DNA from: Lachnospiraceae bacterium
Lineage (GTDB): Bacteria; Bacillota; Clostridia; Lachnospirales; Lachnospiraceae
Length of the DNA stretch: 15,674 bases
NCBI GenBank assembly: GCA_024695225.1
Contig: JAILIO010000164.1
Location: forward strand, 1-15,674
Reading direction: 5' to 3'
Made by a program: the position numbers and the translations under genes
The notes under the pieces: generated by a model
The model's database searches: none
Told to the model about the DNA's origin: nothing
What the model saw: the letters and a program-made list of their open reading frames with translations, nothing else
In this document: positions 7,371-14,264 of the stretch, one piece after another
Numbering within the stretch: position 1 is the stretch's first letter
Layout: every line of letters starts with the position of its first letter

Positions 7371-8872
7371 GCTTCTGCTAAATGTTCTTCTCTCAATTCC
7401 TCGGAGGAGTCCAGATCCGCAATGGTACGGGCTACCTTGAGGATCCGGTGGTAGGCTCTGGCGGAGAGATCCATCCCCGAGAACACATCCCGCATGAATA
7501 GTTTCTCAGACTTTCCCATGGGGCAGTATTTATTTACATCCCCGGGGCCCATGTCGGAATTGAACCTTAAGGAAGTGCCCTTAAACCTGAGAGATTGTCT
7601 CTCCCTTGCGAGAAGCACTCTTTTTCTGATCTCTTCGCTGCTTTCGTTTCTGCCCCCGGCTGAAAGGTCAGATATCTCCACTTTGGGAGCTTCCGCATAG
7701 ATATCGATCCTGTCCAGCAGGGGGCCTGAAACTTTGGAGAGATAATGCCTCACATCCGCCTCAGTGCATCTGCATTTGCTCCTGTCCGGGAAATAACCGC
7801 ATTTGCAGGGGTTCATGGCGCATACCAGCATAAAATCAGAGGGGTAGGTGTAATTCCCTGCGCTTCTGGAAATATGGACCTCCCGGTCTTCGATTGGCTG
7901 CCTGAGTATATCCAGTGTGGACCTGTTGAATTCCGGCAGCTCGTCCAAAAACAGCACTCCCCTGTGGGACAGTGAGACAACCCCGGGGTGGGGGACTCTG
8001 CCTCCACCCGCCAGCGCCTGTTCAGATATGGTGTGGTGAGGGGAGAGAAAAGGTCTTTTGGTGATCAGTGGCATTCCTTTGGGGAGCAGTCCCGCAACGG
8101 AATATATCTCTGTGACTTCCAGGCTCTCCTCCATGGAAAGGGGCGGCAGTATACCGGGGATCCTTTTTGCCACCATGGTCTTTCCGGAACCCGGGGGTCC
8201 TATCAGGAGCAGGTTGTGGAAACCTGCTGCAGCGACTTCGGCCGCGCGTTTAACAGCGGTTTGACCGCTTATTTCGCTGAAATCCTCTTTGATCTCCGAT
8301 GAAGCTGTTCTGAAGAGCTCTCCGGCATCCACCCGGCAGGGAGAAAGGGAATGTCCTTTGTCATTTCCCGTGAGATATTCATAGACCTGTATTAAAGAGG
8401 TGGCGCCCAGTACTTCTATTCCCCCTGACACTGCGCCTTCCCCGGCATTTTCCAAAGGGACGATACATTTTTTGAAACCATTTTCCTTTGCGCATCTCAC
8501 TATGGGCATAACTCCCCTCACAGGCTTTACAGAACCGTCAAGCCCCAGTTCACCGGCTATCATGATGCCTTCCAGGGCTTTCTGGGGGATATGTCCCAGG
8601 GAAGCCATAACCCCGATGGCTATGGGCAGATCGAAGAGGGTGCCGGCCTTTCTCACATCGGCGGGGGAGAGGTTTATATTGATACTGGATGCAGGCATAT
8701 GGATACCGGCATTTTTTATGGCCACACGGACCCGGTCCGAGGATTCGCGGACTTCGCTGGACAAAAGTCCCACCATCTGAAAGCAGGGCAGACCGTTTCC
8801 GGCGTCAACCTCCACCTTCACCATAAAACTGCGCAGTCCGTCCACCGCCCCGGAAGACACAAAACTATACAT
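7331..8872 (-). CDS. YifB/ComM-family Mg-chelatase-like AAA+ ATPase
   Basis: A 513-residue member of the YifB/ComM family. ComM is a hexameric helicase that promotes branch migration during integration of transforming DNA. The N-terminal domain (1-165) is the ChlI-type Lon-like fold. The AAA+ domain follows with Walker A GPPGSGKT at 225-232, PHHT at about 278-281, Walker B GVLFLDE at 305-311 and a Cys-rich insert (MNPCKCGYFPD...CRC). The C-terminal Mg_chelatase_C segment ends in DLRYRI. Start: an ATG 18 bases further upstream (8890) is possible, but GGAGGG at 8879-8884, six bases before the ATG at 8872, and the conserved MYSFVSSGAV start favour 8872. Its TAG at 7331-7333 sits inside the degenerate copy of the 72-bp repeat. 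It is co-directional with dprA and probably in one transcript. Confidence 0.95.
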   Translation of the reverse strand: MYSFVSSGAVDGLRSFMVKVEVDAGNGLPCFQMVGLLSSEVRESSDRVRVAIKNAGIHMPASSININLSPADVRKAGTLFDLPIAIGVMASLGHIPQKALEGIMIAGELGLDGSVKPVRGVMPIVRCAKENGFKKCIVPLENAGEGAVSGGIEVLGATSLIQVYEYLTGNDKGHSLSPCRVDAGELFRTASSEIKEDFSEISGQTAVKRAAEVAAAGFHNLLLIGPPGSGKTMVAKRIPGILPPLSMEESLEVTEIYSVAGLLPKGMPLITKRPFLSPHHTISEQALAGGGRVPHPGVVSLSHRGVLFLDELPEFNRSTLDILRQPIEDREVHISRSAGNYTYPSDFMLVCAMNPCKCGYFPDRSKCRCTEADVRHYLSKVSGPLLDRIDIYAEAPKVEISDLSAGGRNESSEEIRKRVLLARERQSLRFKGTSLRFNSDMGPGDVNKYCPMGKSEKLFMRDVFSGMDLSARAYHRILKVARTIADLDSSEELREEHLAEAVCYRMNDLRYRI

Positions 8873-8977
8873 AGATATCCCTCCAAACATTTGAGAGCGG
8901 ACAGGTGAAAGCCCTGATGTCCGGAGAATGGCTGAAAAGCCCGATCAGCACATAAAGCTGAAAGAAAGAACAAGAAA

Positions 8978-9006
8978 ATTACAACACGCACAGGTTTTTT
9001 TGTCAA
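8978..9006 (-). promoter_or_regulatory. Near-consensus sigma-A promoter for yifB-dprA
   Basis: On the minus strand a perfect TTGACA (9001-9006) is followed after exactly 17 bases by TGTAAT (8978-8983), five of six matches to the -10 consensus. Transcription would start near 8971, giving a leader of about 100 bases before yifB in which I see no known riboswitch. Confidence 0.75.
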
Positions 9007-9032
9007 CCCTGCTTTTATTATCCCGATATTTG

Positions 9033-9041
9033 TGGTATATT
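9033..9041 (+). promoter_or_regulatory. Extended -10 promoter for the amino acid ABC transporter operon
   Basis: TG at 9033-9034, one base, then TATATT at 9036-9041. The -35 position at a 17-base spacing (9013-9018, TTTTAT) is poor, which an extended -10 can compensate. The start site would be about 30 bases before the lipoprotein ATG, so the leader is short and has no room for a riboswitch. Confidence 0.6.
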
Positions 9042-9078
9042 CCGTAGTTAGTTTTTGTTTTTGAAGGGAGGATATATC

Positions 9079-9876
9079 ATGAGAAAGTTATTTGTATCTG
9101 CCGCGGCAGCGGTGCTTTCATTTGCGCTTCTCACAGGGTGCGGCTCTTCTGTGGCCCCAAACACCGTGAATTCAGTGGATGATCTCAAAGGAAAGATAGT
9201 GGGCGTACAGCTGGGGACCACCGGAGATATCTATATCTCCGATTATGAGAAAGATGGCTCCGGAACGACAGTAGAGCGTTACAATAAGGGCGCCGACGCG
9301 GTACAGGCCCTTAAGCAGGGCAGGATCGACGCGGTTATTATCGATGAGCAGCCCGCCCTCAAATTCGTGGAGAAGAATGATGATCTTAAGGTGCTCGACG
9401 AGGCATTTTCAGATGAGCAGTATGCGATCTGTATAGCCAAAGGCTCTGATCTGACAGCCCAGTTCAATTCCGCGATCTCCGAGCTGAAGGCTGACGGTAC
9501 ACTCCAGAGCATAATAGACAACTATATCGGGGATGACACCGTGGGGAAGAGCCCCTATACCACGCCCGAGGGGACACAGTACTCCAAGGGTATGCTGAAG
9601 ATGGCCACCAACGCCGCATTTGAACCCTATGAATACTATGAGGGCGAAGAGATAAAGGGTATCGATGTGGACCTTGCAAAGGCTATCTGTGACAGGCTGG
9701 GCTATGAACTTCAGGTGGAAGACATGGAATTTGACGCCATAATCACCGCTGTCTCATCCGGCAAGTCCGATTTCGGCGCTGCAGGGATGACAGTCACCGA
9801 GGACAGGCTCAAGAACATCGATTTCACCGACACATATACCACTACAAAACAGATGATAATAGTAAGGAAAAACTGA
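9079..9876 (+). CDS. Amino acid ABC transporter substrate-binding lipoprotein, circularly permuted
   Basis: A 265-residue lipoprotein: signal peptide with lipobox LTGC (C21), then a family-3 (SBP_bac_3) solute-binding fold in swapped order. Residues 31-150 match what is normally the second part: SVDDLKGKIVGVQLGTTGD, then RYNKGADAVQAL, the ligand aspartate in IIDEQPA (D89) and the closing helix ISELKADGTLQSIIDNYI. A linker (151-172) follows. Residues 173-265 match the normal N-terminal part: MATNAAFEPYEYYEG, GIDVDLAKAI, MEFDAII, AGMTVTEDR (R243, carboxylate-binding position) and DFTDTYTTTKQMIIVRK. All expected segments are present, so it should bind a polar amino acid. Start: GGGAGG at 9066-9071 and ATG at 9079; an upstream in-frame TTG at 9055 lacks a ribosome binding site and would spoil the signal peptide. 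Confidence 0.95.
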   Translation: MRKLFVSAAAAVLSFALLTGCGSSVAPNTVNSVDDLKGKIVGVQLGTTGDIYISDYEKDGSGTTVERYNKGADAVQALKQGRIDAVIIDEQPALKFVEKNDDLKVLDEAFSDEQYAICIAKGSDLTAQFNSAISELKADGTLQSIIDNYIGDDTVGKSPYTTPEGTQYSKGMLKMATNAAFEPYEYYEGEEIKGIDVDLAKAICDRLGYELQVEDMEFDAIITAVSSGKSDFGAAGMTVTEDRLKNIDFTDTYTTTKQMIIVRKN

Positions 9877-9877
9877 T

Positions 9878-10561
9878 ATGTCATTTGCGGATAAGTTTTC
9901 CCAGAATTTTCTGGAAAATGACAGATATGTTTACCTGCTTCGAGGTCTGGGAAATACCATTGTGATCGCGTTTTTTGCGCTGATACTGGGGCTGATCATC
10001 GGATTTGTGGTGGCGGTCATCAGGTCTTTTCACGACAAGACCGGCAAGCTTAAGATACTGAATGCAATATGTCATATATATCTGACTCTGTGGAGGGGTA
10101 CTCCCACCATGGTACAGATATTGATCATGTATTATATAGTCTTTGTCACGGTGAACAACAAGATCCTGGTGGCAATCATCGCTTTCGGCCTCAATTCCGC
10201 CGCATATGTGGCGGAGATCGTCAGGGGCGGCATAATGGCGGTGGACACGGGACAGTTCGAAGCAGGATTGTCCCTGGGGGCTCACTATAATCTTGTGATG
10301 TTTGATGTCATCATTCCCCAGGCTTTGAAGGCAGTCATTCCGGCTCTTTCAAACGAAGCCATAACCCTCTTGAAGGAGACTTCCATATCCGGATATATAG
10401 GCCTTATGGATCTGACAAAAGGGGCTGATATCATCAGGAGCCAGACTTACGAAGCGATGATGCCGCTCATAGGGTGTGCCCTGATTTACCTTGTTATGGT
10501 GTTTGGCCTGAGCCAGGTTACAAAGATGCTGGAAGGGAGGCTTCGCCGTGATGAAAGATGA
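9878..10561 (+). CDS. Polar amino acid ABC transporter permease (HisM/GlnP type)
   Basis: A 227-residue inner-membrane permease of the polar amino acid uptake family. Hydrophobic segments are seen at about 26-49, 78-108 and 190-215. The cytoplasmic EAA loop that docks on the ATPase is QFEAGLSLGAHYNLVMFDVIIPQA at about 127-149, and LLKETS follows at 164-169, both typical. Other family marks are LWRGTPTMVQ and GLNSAAYVAEIVRGG. Only one permease gene is present, implying a homodimer. The ATG comes one base after the stop of the binding-protein gene (TGA-T-ATG) with only a weak AAGGAAA upstream, so translation is probably coupled. Confidence 0.95.
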   Translation: MSFADKFSQNFLENDRYVYLLRGLGNTIVIAFFALILGLIIGFVVAVIRSFHDKTGKLKILNAICHIYLTLWRGTPTMVQILIMYYIVFVTVNNKILVAIIAFGLNSAAYVAEIVRGGIMAVDTGQFEAGLSLGAHYNLVMFDVIIPQALKAVIPALSNEAITLLKETSISGYIGLMDLTKGADIIRSQTYEAMMPLIGCALIYLVMVFGLSQVTKMLEGRLRRDER

Positions 10562-11309
10562 CAAAACTCCCATGATCACAGTGAGAGGACTTAAAAAATC
10601 CTTCGGGGATCTGAATGTGCTCTCGGGCATAGATGTGGATGTGGCGGAAGGGTCAGTGGTCTCCATAATAGGGCCTTCGGGATCCGGAAAATCAACGTTC
10701 TTAAGGTGCTTTAACATGCTGGAGACTCCCGACAGCGGGACCATCACCTACAGGGGGAAGGACTATTCCGAGATAAATGATGTGGCATTCCTGAGGGCCA
10801 ATGTGGGCATGGTGTTCCAGCAGTTCAACCTGTTTCCCAACATGAAGGTGATGGAGAACATCATCTGGGCTCCCGTAAAGATCCGTAAACAGTCGAAAGC
10901 GGAGGCCCGGAAGAATGCAATCCGCCTCCTTGGCGAGGTGGGTCTTGAAGACAAGGCCGATGTGTATCCGGCCATGCTTTCCGGAGGTCAGAAACAAAGG
11001 GTGGCTATAGCCAGGGCTCTTGCCATGGAACCGGAGGTGCTTTTATTCGACGAGCCCACTTCAGCTCTGGATCCGGAGATGATAGGAGAGGTGCTGAATG
11101 TCATAAAAGACCTTGCGGGCACAGGCATCACCATGCTGATCGTGACCCACGAGATGAATTTTGCGCGTCAGGTTTCCGACAAGGTGCTCTTTATGGACGG
11201 GGGAACCATACTGGAATCGGGGACACCTGAGTATATCTTCAGTGAAAGCACAAACCCCAGGATCAAAGCTTTCCTGAGCAAGGTGATAAACGGACCGAAA
11301 AATGAGTAA
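10548..11309 (+). CDS. Polar amino acid ABC transporter ATP-binding protein (GlnQ/HisP type)
   Basis: A 253-residue ATPase that powers the importer. From the GTG start: Walker A GPSGSGKST at 42-50, Q-loop FQQFNLFPNM near 91, signature LSGGQKQRVAIARAL from 144, Walker B VLLFDE at 164-169, D-loop SALD and switch histidine H201 (LIVTHEM). All are intact. The order and spacing are those of polar amino acid ATPases (PAAT). The start is ambiguous: GTG at 10548 lies seven bases after GGGAGG (10535-10540), and an ATG follows directly at 10551; the difference is one residue. Either start overlaps the permease 3' end, so all three transporter genes are in one coupled operon. Confidence 0.96.
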   Translation: MMKDDKTPMITVRGLKKSFGDLNVLSGIDVDVAEGSVVSIIGPSGSGKSTFLRCFNMLETPDSGTITYRGKDYSEINDVAFLRANVGMVFQQFNLFPNMKVMENIIWAPVKIRKQSKAEARKNAIRLLGEVGLEDKADVYPAMLSGGQKQRVAIARALAMEPEVLLFDEPTSALDPEMIGEVLNVIKDLAGTGITMLIVTHEMNFARQVSDKVLFMDGGTILESGTPEYIFSESTNPRIKAFLSKVINGPKNE

Positions 11310-12171
11310 AAATCTTAAAGGAATGCTGTTGCTCACGGGAGCAGCTGTCATATGGGGGTTCGCATTTGTGGCACAGAGACAGGGGGGAGAAGCTCTTCCC
11401 CCTTTTACTTTTACCGCCGTAAGATCCTCTCTCGGAGCTGTGGTGCTGGTCTTTGTCACATTGATCACATCCCGCATACAGATGGATAAGGGCACATTTG
11501 ACAGGGAAAGGGCAAGGATATCCCTAAAAGGCGGGATCATTGCCGGCATGTTCATGGGGGCTGCGATAAATCTGCAGCAGGTGGCTATGGTAACCGTGCC
11601 CGCGGGAAAATCAGGTTTTCTCACGGCCCTTTACATTGTGATCGTTCCCGTGTTAAGCGTTCTGTTTATGAAGAGAAGGGTCAGGATACGGGTGTGGATC
11701 GCTGTGTTTCTGGCAGTTGCGGCCCTTTACCTGATAACAGGCGGGGGGTTGTCGTCCCCGGGGGCCGGCGATGTTCTTCTGGTGGGATGCGCTTTCCTCT
11801 TTGCGCTGCAGATACTGACATTGTCTCTGGTATCCCCGAACGGTTATCCCGTGATGATAACGGCGGTGGAGTTTGTGCTGACTGCCCTTGTATCCTGGGT
11901 ACCGGCGCTTTTATTTGAAAAGGCGTCCCCGGGGGCGTATGCTGACGCTCTGCTCCCGATACTGTACACGGGGATCATGTCAAGCGCCGTGGCTTACGGC
12001 CTTCAGACTGCAGGACAGGCCCTGGCTGAACCCGAGGGAGCCTCCCTTGCCATGAGTCTGGAGGCGGTTTTTGCAACTTTTGGCGGAGCTGTCATACTGG
12101 GTGAGGTTATGACAATCCCCGAATACTCAGGCTGTGCCCTTATGTTTTTTGCAGTGCTCCTGTGCGGATAG
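11302..12171 (+). CDS. DMT-family (EamA) transporter
   Basis: A 289-residue membrane protein with about ten hydrophobic helices in two EamA halves. The first half starts GMLLLTGAAVIWGFAFVAQR (from about residue 6) and the second begins around residue 147 (GDVLLVGCAFLFALQI). TVPAGKSGFLTALYIVIVPV and LEAVFATFGGAVILGE are typical. Members usually export amino acids or other small metabolites; the substrate is not readable here. The ATG overlaps the ATPase stop by eight bases, so the gene belongs to the amino acid transporter operon. The C-terminus stops soon after the last helix (FFAVLLCG), a little shorter than most relatives. The first 61-bp repeat starts 12 bases after the stop. Confidence 0.9.
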   Translation: MSKNLKGMLLLTGAAVIWGFAFVAQRQGGEALPPFTFTAVRSSLGAVVLVFVTLITSRIQMDKGTFDRERARISLKGGIIAGMFMGAAINLQQVAMVTVPAGKSGFLTALYIVIVPVLSVLFMKRRVRIRVWIAVFLAVAALYLITGGGLSSPGAGDVLLVGCAFLFALQILTLSLVSPNGYPVMITAVEFVLTALVSWVPALLFEKASPGAYADALLPILYTGIMSSAVAYGLQTAGQALAEPEGASLAMSLEAVFATFGGAVILGEVMTIPEYSGCALMFFAVLLCG

Positions 12172-12183
12172 CGAGGGAAATTG

Positions 12184-12427
12184 ATGTCTGACGCTGATGA
12201 GGTTCTCCGTGCAAGTGATAGTGTGCGGGCAGAGGGGGCGGTCCATGTCTGACGCTGATGAGGTTCTCCGTGCAAGTGATAGTGTGCCGGCAGAGGGGGC
12301 AGTCCATGTCTGACGCTGATGAGGTTCCCTGTACAAATGATAGTGAGCCGGCAGAGAGGGCAGTCCATGTCTGACGCTGATGAGGTTCCCTGTACAAATG
12401 ATAGTGTGCCGGCAGAGAGGGCAGTGC
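12184..12427 (+). repeat. Four tandem 61-bp direct repeats
   Basis: Units are 12184-12244, 12245-12305, 12306-12366 and 12367-12427, all exactly 61 bp with no spacers. The first 22 bases of each unit, beginning ATGTCTGACGCTGATGAGG, are invariant. By my count units 1 and 2 differ at two positions, units 3 and 4 at two, and units 2 and 3 at six, so the array falls into two pairs. In every unit a purine run (GAGGG, GAGGGGG or GAGAGGG) ends six bases before the next unit's ATG. It is not a CRISPR array, because no unique spacers separate the units. Confidence 0.97.
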
Positions 12428-12441
12428 ACAGGGGTGACGAC

Positions 12442-12463
12442 CGGTACTTTTGGACCGTTTTTT
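12442..12463 (+). terminator. Candidate Rho-independent terminator of the transporter operon
   Basis: CGGTAC (12442-12447) and GGACCG (12452-12457) form a six-base stem with one A-G mismatch and a TTTT loop, directly followed by six Ts (12458-12463). The stem is short, so strength is uncertain, but the position after the repeats and before the rimP promoter fits the end of the ABC-DMT transcript. Confidence 0.5.
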
Positions 12464-12483
12464 GGGCAAAATATAAAAAAGGC

Positions 12484-12512
12484 TTGCATTATAACGGTTT
12501 CGGGTGTAAAGT
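12484..12512 (+). promoter_or_regulatory. Candidate promoter for the rimP-nusA-infB operon
   Basis: TTGCAT (12484-12489) and TAAAGT (12507-12512) with a 17-base spacer. Both hexamers match the consensus at four of six positions. It would give a leader of about 55 bases that contains the hairpin before rimP. Confidence 0.5.
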
Positions 12513-12531
12513 GTCTATCGTATGGATTCTT

Positions 12532-12564
12532 GAAAGTGAGCTCTCGCAGCTCACTTTCGTTTTG
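12532..12564 (+). terminator. Leader hairpin before rimP, possible attenuator
   Basis: GAAAGTGAGCT (12532-12542) and AGCTCACTTTC (12548-12558) pair perfectly over 11 bases around a five-base loop, followed by GTTTTG (12559-12564). It ends only about 11 bases before the rimP start, inside the predicted leader rather than after a gene. The form is terminator-like but the T run is short, so partial termination (attenuation) or RNA processing of the nusA operon is the likely role. Confidence 0.65.
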
Positions 12565-12575
12565 AAAAGGAAATT

Positions 12576-13040
12576 ATGGCAAAGAAAGCTGATATAGAAA
12601 AAAAGACCGAGGAACTGTTGAAGCCTGTTGCCGAAGAGTTCGGAGTCAGGATATACGATGTGGAATATGTGAAGGAAGGGAAGGATTACTTTCTCAGAGC
12701 ATATATAGACAAAGACGGCGGGGTCAACATCGGCGACTGTGAAAATGTGAGCCGCAGATTGTCGGATATCCTGGACCGGGAGGATCCCGTTGGGGATGCC
12801 TATACGCTGGAAGTCAGCAGCCCCGGACTTGGAAGAAAACTCACAAAGGACAGGCATTTTCAGAATTCCATAGGGGAGGAAGTTGAGATCTCCTATTACG
12901 GGAAGACCGGAGATGACAGCGTGACTGAAGGAGTCCTTATTTCCGCAGATAAAGACAGCTTTGTGGTGGAGTGCGACGGGGTGCAGAGCAGCATTGTAAA
13001 AAAAGATGTGAAGACAGTGCGGCTTAAGATAGATTTTTGA
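12576..13040 (+). CDS. rimP: Ribosome maturation factor RimP
   Basis: A 154-residue RimP, needed for maturation of the 30S ribosomal subunit. The N-terminal alpha/beta domain (about 7-80) includes VRIYDVEYVKEG and the VNIGDCENVSRRLSDIL segment. The hallmark LEVSSPGLGRKL is at 78-89, followed by a C-terminal SH3-like barrel (about 91-154). Length is normal. The ATG is preceded by a modest AAAAGGAAATT. It is the first gene of the classical rimP-nusA-ylxR-ylxQ-infB operon. Confidence 0.97.
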   Translation: MAKKADIEKKTEELLKPVAEEFGVRIYDVEYVKEGKDYFLRAYIDKDGGVNIGDCENVSRRLSDILDREDPVGDAYTLEVSSPGLGRKLTKDRHFQNSIGEEVEISYYGKTGDDSVTEGVLISADKDSFVVECDGVQSSIVKKDVKTVRLKIDF

Positions 13041-13055
13041 GGAGGATCACAGGAA

Positions 13056-14264
13056 ATGAACAACGAGCTCAAGCAAGCCTTACTGGATATTGAGAGGGAA
13101 AAGAATATCAGCGTTGACGTCATGGTGGACGCCATAGAAAATTCCCTCATCACTGCTTGCAGAAACAGTTTCGACAAGGCGGAAAATATCTATGCGGCAA
13201 TCGACAGAGAGACCTTTGAATTCAGATGCTGGGCTGAAAAGGTTGTGACACCGGAGTCGGAGATCACAGATCCGAAGACCCAGATATCTCCCGTGGAAGC
13301 ATCTAAGATAGCTCCCGATGCAGAGATAGGCGCCACAGTGCAGGTGAACATAGATTCAAAGAGGCTCAGCCGTATCGCCACACTGAACGCCAAAAATGTG
13401 ATATTCCAGAAGATAAGGGAAGAAGAGAGGAACTCCATCTATACACAGTATTCGGAAAAGGAACACCAGCTGGTGAACTGTACCGTACAGCGTTATGTGG
13501 GACATAATGTGGCTGTGAATCTGGGAAAGACAGAAGCTCTCCTGATGGAAAAGGAGATGATCAGAAACGAGAGTTATGTCAGTGGAAAGCGCATGAAGGT
13601 CTATGTGCTGGAAGTGAGAAATGCCAACCGCTCATCCAAGATCCTGGTCAGCAGGACCCATCCCGAACTCGTGAAAAAACTTTTCGAGGAAGAAGTTACA
13701 GAGATACAGGATGGGACAGTGGTGATCAAAGGGATCGCAAGAGAGCCCGGAAGCCGTACCAAGATCGCCGTCTGGAGCAACAATCCCGATGTGGATCCCG
13801 TGGGAGCGTGCGTCGGCATGAACGGAGCCAGAGTGAACGCCATAGTTGAAGAACTTGGGGAAGAAAAGATCGATGTGATACCCTGGGATCCTAACCCGGG
13901 CAACTTCATACAGAACGCCCTTTCTCCGGCAAAGATCGTGGTGGTCTTCGCAGACCCGGATGAACAGACGGCAAAGGTTGTCGTTCCCGATTATCAGCTG
14001 TCCCTTGCCATAGGGCGAGAAGGACAGAATGCGAGACTGGCTGCAAAGCTTACGGGATACAAGATAGATATCAAATCAGAAACACAGGCCAAGGATACCC
14101 CCGGATTCAGGTACGAGGATTACGAGGAAGCCGAGGGCGAGGGCGCAGAGTACGAAGAAGAGGAGTTCATGGAGGATTACCCTGCAGAAGAAGGATCTGA
14201 CATTGAAGACGGGAGCGCTTATGGGACCTCAGATGATGGAGATCCTGACGAAGAGGGAGAGTGA
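13056..14264 (+). CDS. nusA: Transcription termination/antitermination factor NusA
   Basis: A 402-residue NusA that binds RNA polymerase and nascent RNA and modulates pausing and termination. Domain order: N-terminal RNA polymerase-binding domain (1-125), S1 domain (about 138-200, NCTVQRYVGHNVAVNLG), KH1 with GACVGMNGARV (250-260), and KH2 with IGREGQNARLAAKL (319-332). The last 50 residues (from about 353) are a strongly acidic, low-complexity tail instead of the acidic repeat domains of Escherichia coli NusA. Ribosome binding: GAGGAGG at 13039-13045, overlapping the rimP stop, and AGGA just before the ATG. The acidic tail codons overlap the start of ylxR. Confidence 0.97.
   Translation: MNNELKQALLDIEREKNISVDVMVDAIENSLITACRNSFDKAENIYAAIDRETFEFRCWAEKVVTPESEITDPKTQISPVEASKIAPDAEIGATVQVNIDSKRLSRIATLNAKNVIFQKIREEERNSIYTQYSEKEHQLVNCTVQRYVGHNVAVNLGKTEALLMEKEMIRNESYVSGKRMKVYVLEVRNANRSSKILVSRTHPELVKKLFEEEVTEIQDGTVVIKGIAREPGSRTKIAVWSNNPDVDPVGACVGMNGARVNAIVEELGEEKIDVIPWDPNPGNFIQNALSPAKIVVVFADPDEQTAKVVVPDYQLSLAIGREGQNARLAAKLTGYKIDIKSETQAKDTPGFRYEDYEEAEGEGAEYEEEEFMEDYPAEEGSDIEDGSAYGTSDDGDPDEEGE

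Larger units (their letters stand above)
12172..12575. other. 404-bp stretch without a conventional gene
   Basis: This gap between the DMT gene and rimP holds, in order, four 61-bp tandem repeats (12184-12427), a candidate terminator (12442-12463), a candidate promoter (12484-12512) and a leader hairpin (12532-12558). All three minus-strand frames are open across the repeats, and the plus strand carries overlapping micro-ORFs, but no frame resembles a known protein. Confidence 0.8.

Noticed and set aside
8872..8890. The upstream ATG at 8890 as the yifB start
   Set aside because: The GGAGGG ribosome binding site falls inside that extension and is correctly spaced for the ATG at 8872, where the conserved YifB N-terminus begins.
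8984..9012. CACGCACAGG as the start of a c-di-GMP-I (GEMM) riboswitch before the importer operon
   Set aside because: The rest of the conserved aptamer (the GCAAACC and GGGACGCAAAGCC segments) is absent, and the sequence lies upstream of the predicted start site of the importer transcript.
12189..12232. CTGATGAG in the 61-bp repeat as a hammerhead ribozyme core
   Set aside because: The second conserved core element (GAAA after stem II) is missing in all four units and no three-stem fold could be drawn.
12003..12489. Three long minus-strand frames across the 61-bp repeats (109-121 codons)
   Set aside because: A repeat with no stop in any frame of one unit leaves all three frames open. The frames overlap the DMT gene antisense and have no convincing ribosome binding site or protein similarity.
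12367..12597. A 76-codon plus-strand frame from the fourth repeat ATG to a stop inside rimP, as a real gene
   Set aside because: It crosses the candidate terminator, the promoter and the perfect hairpin, resembles no known protein, and its only supported part is the repeat-derived start. It is kept only as part of the micro-ORF observation.
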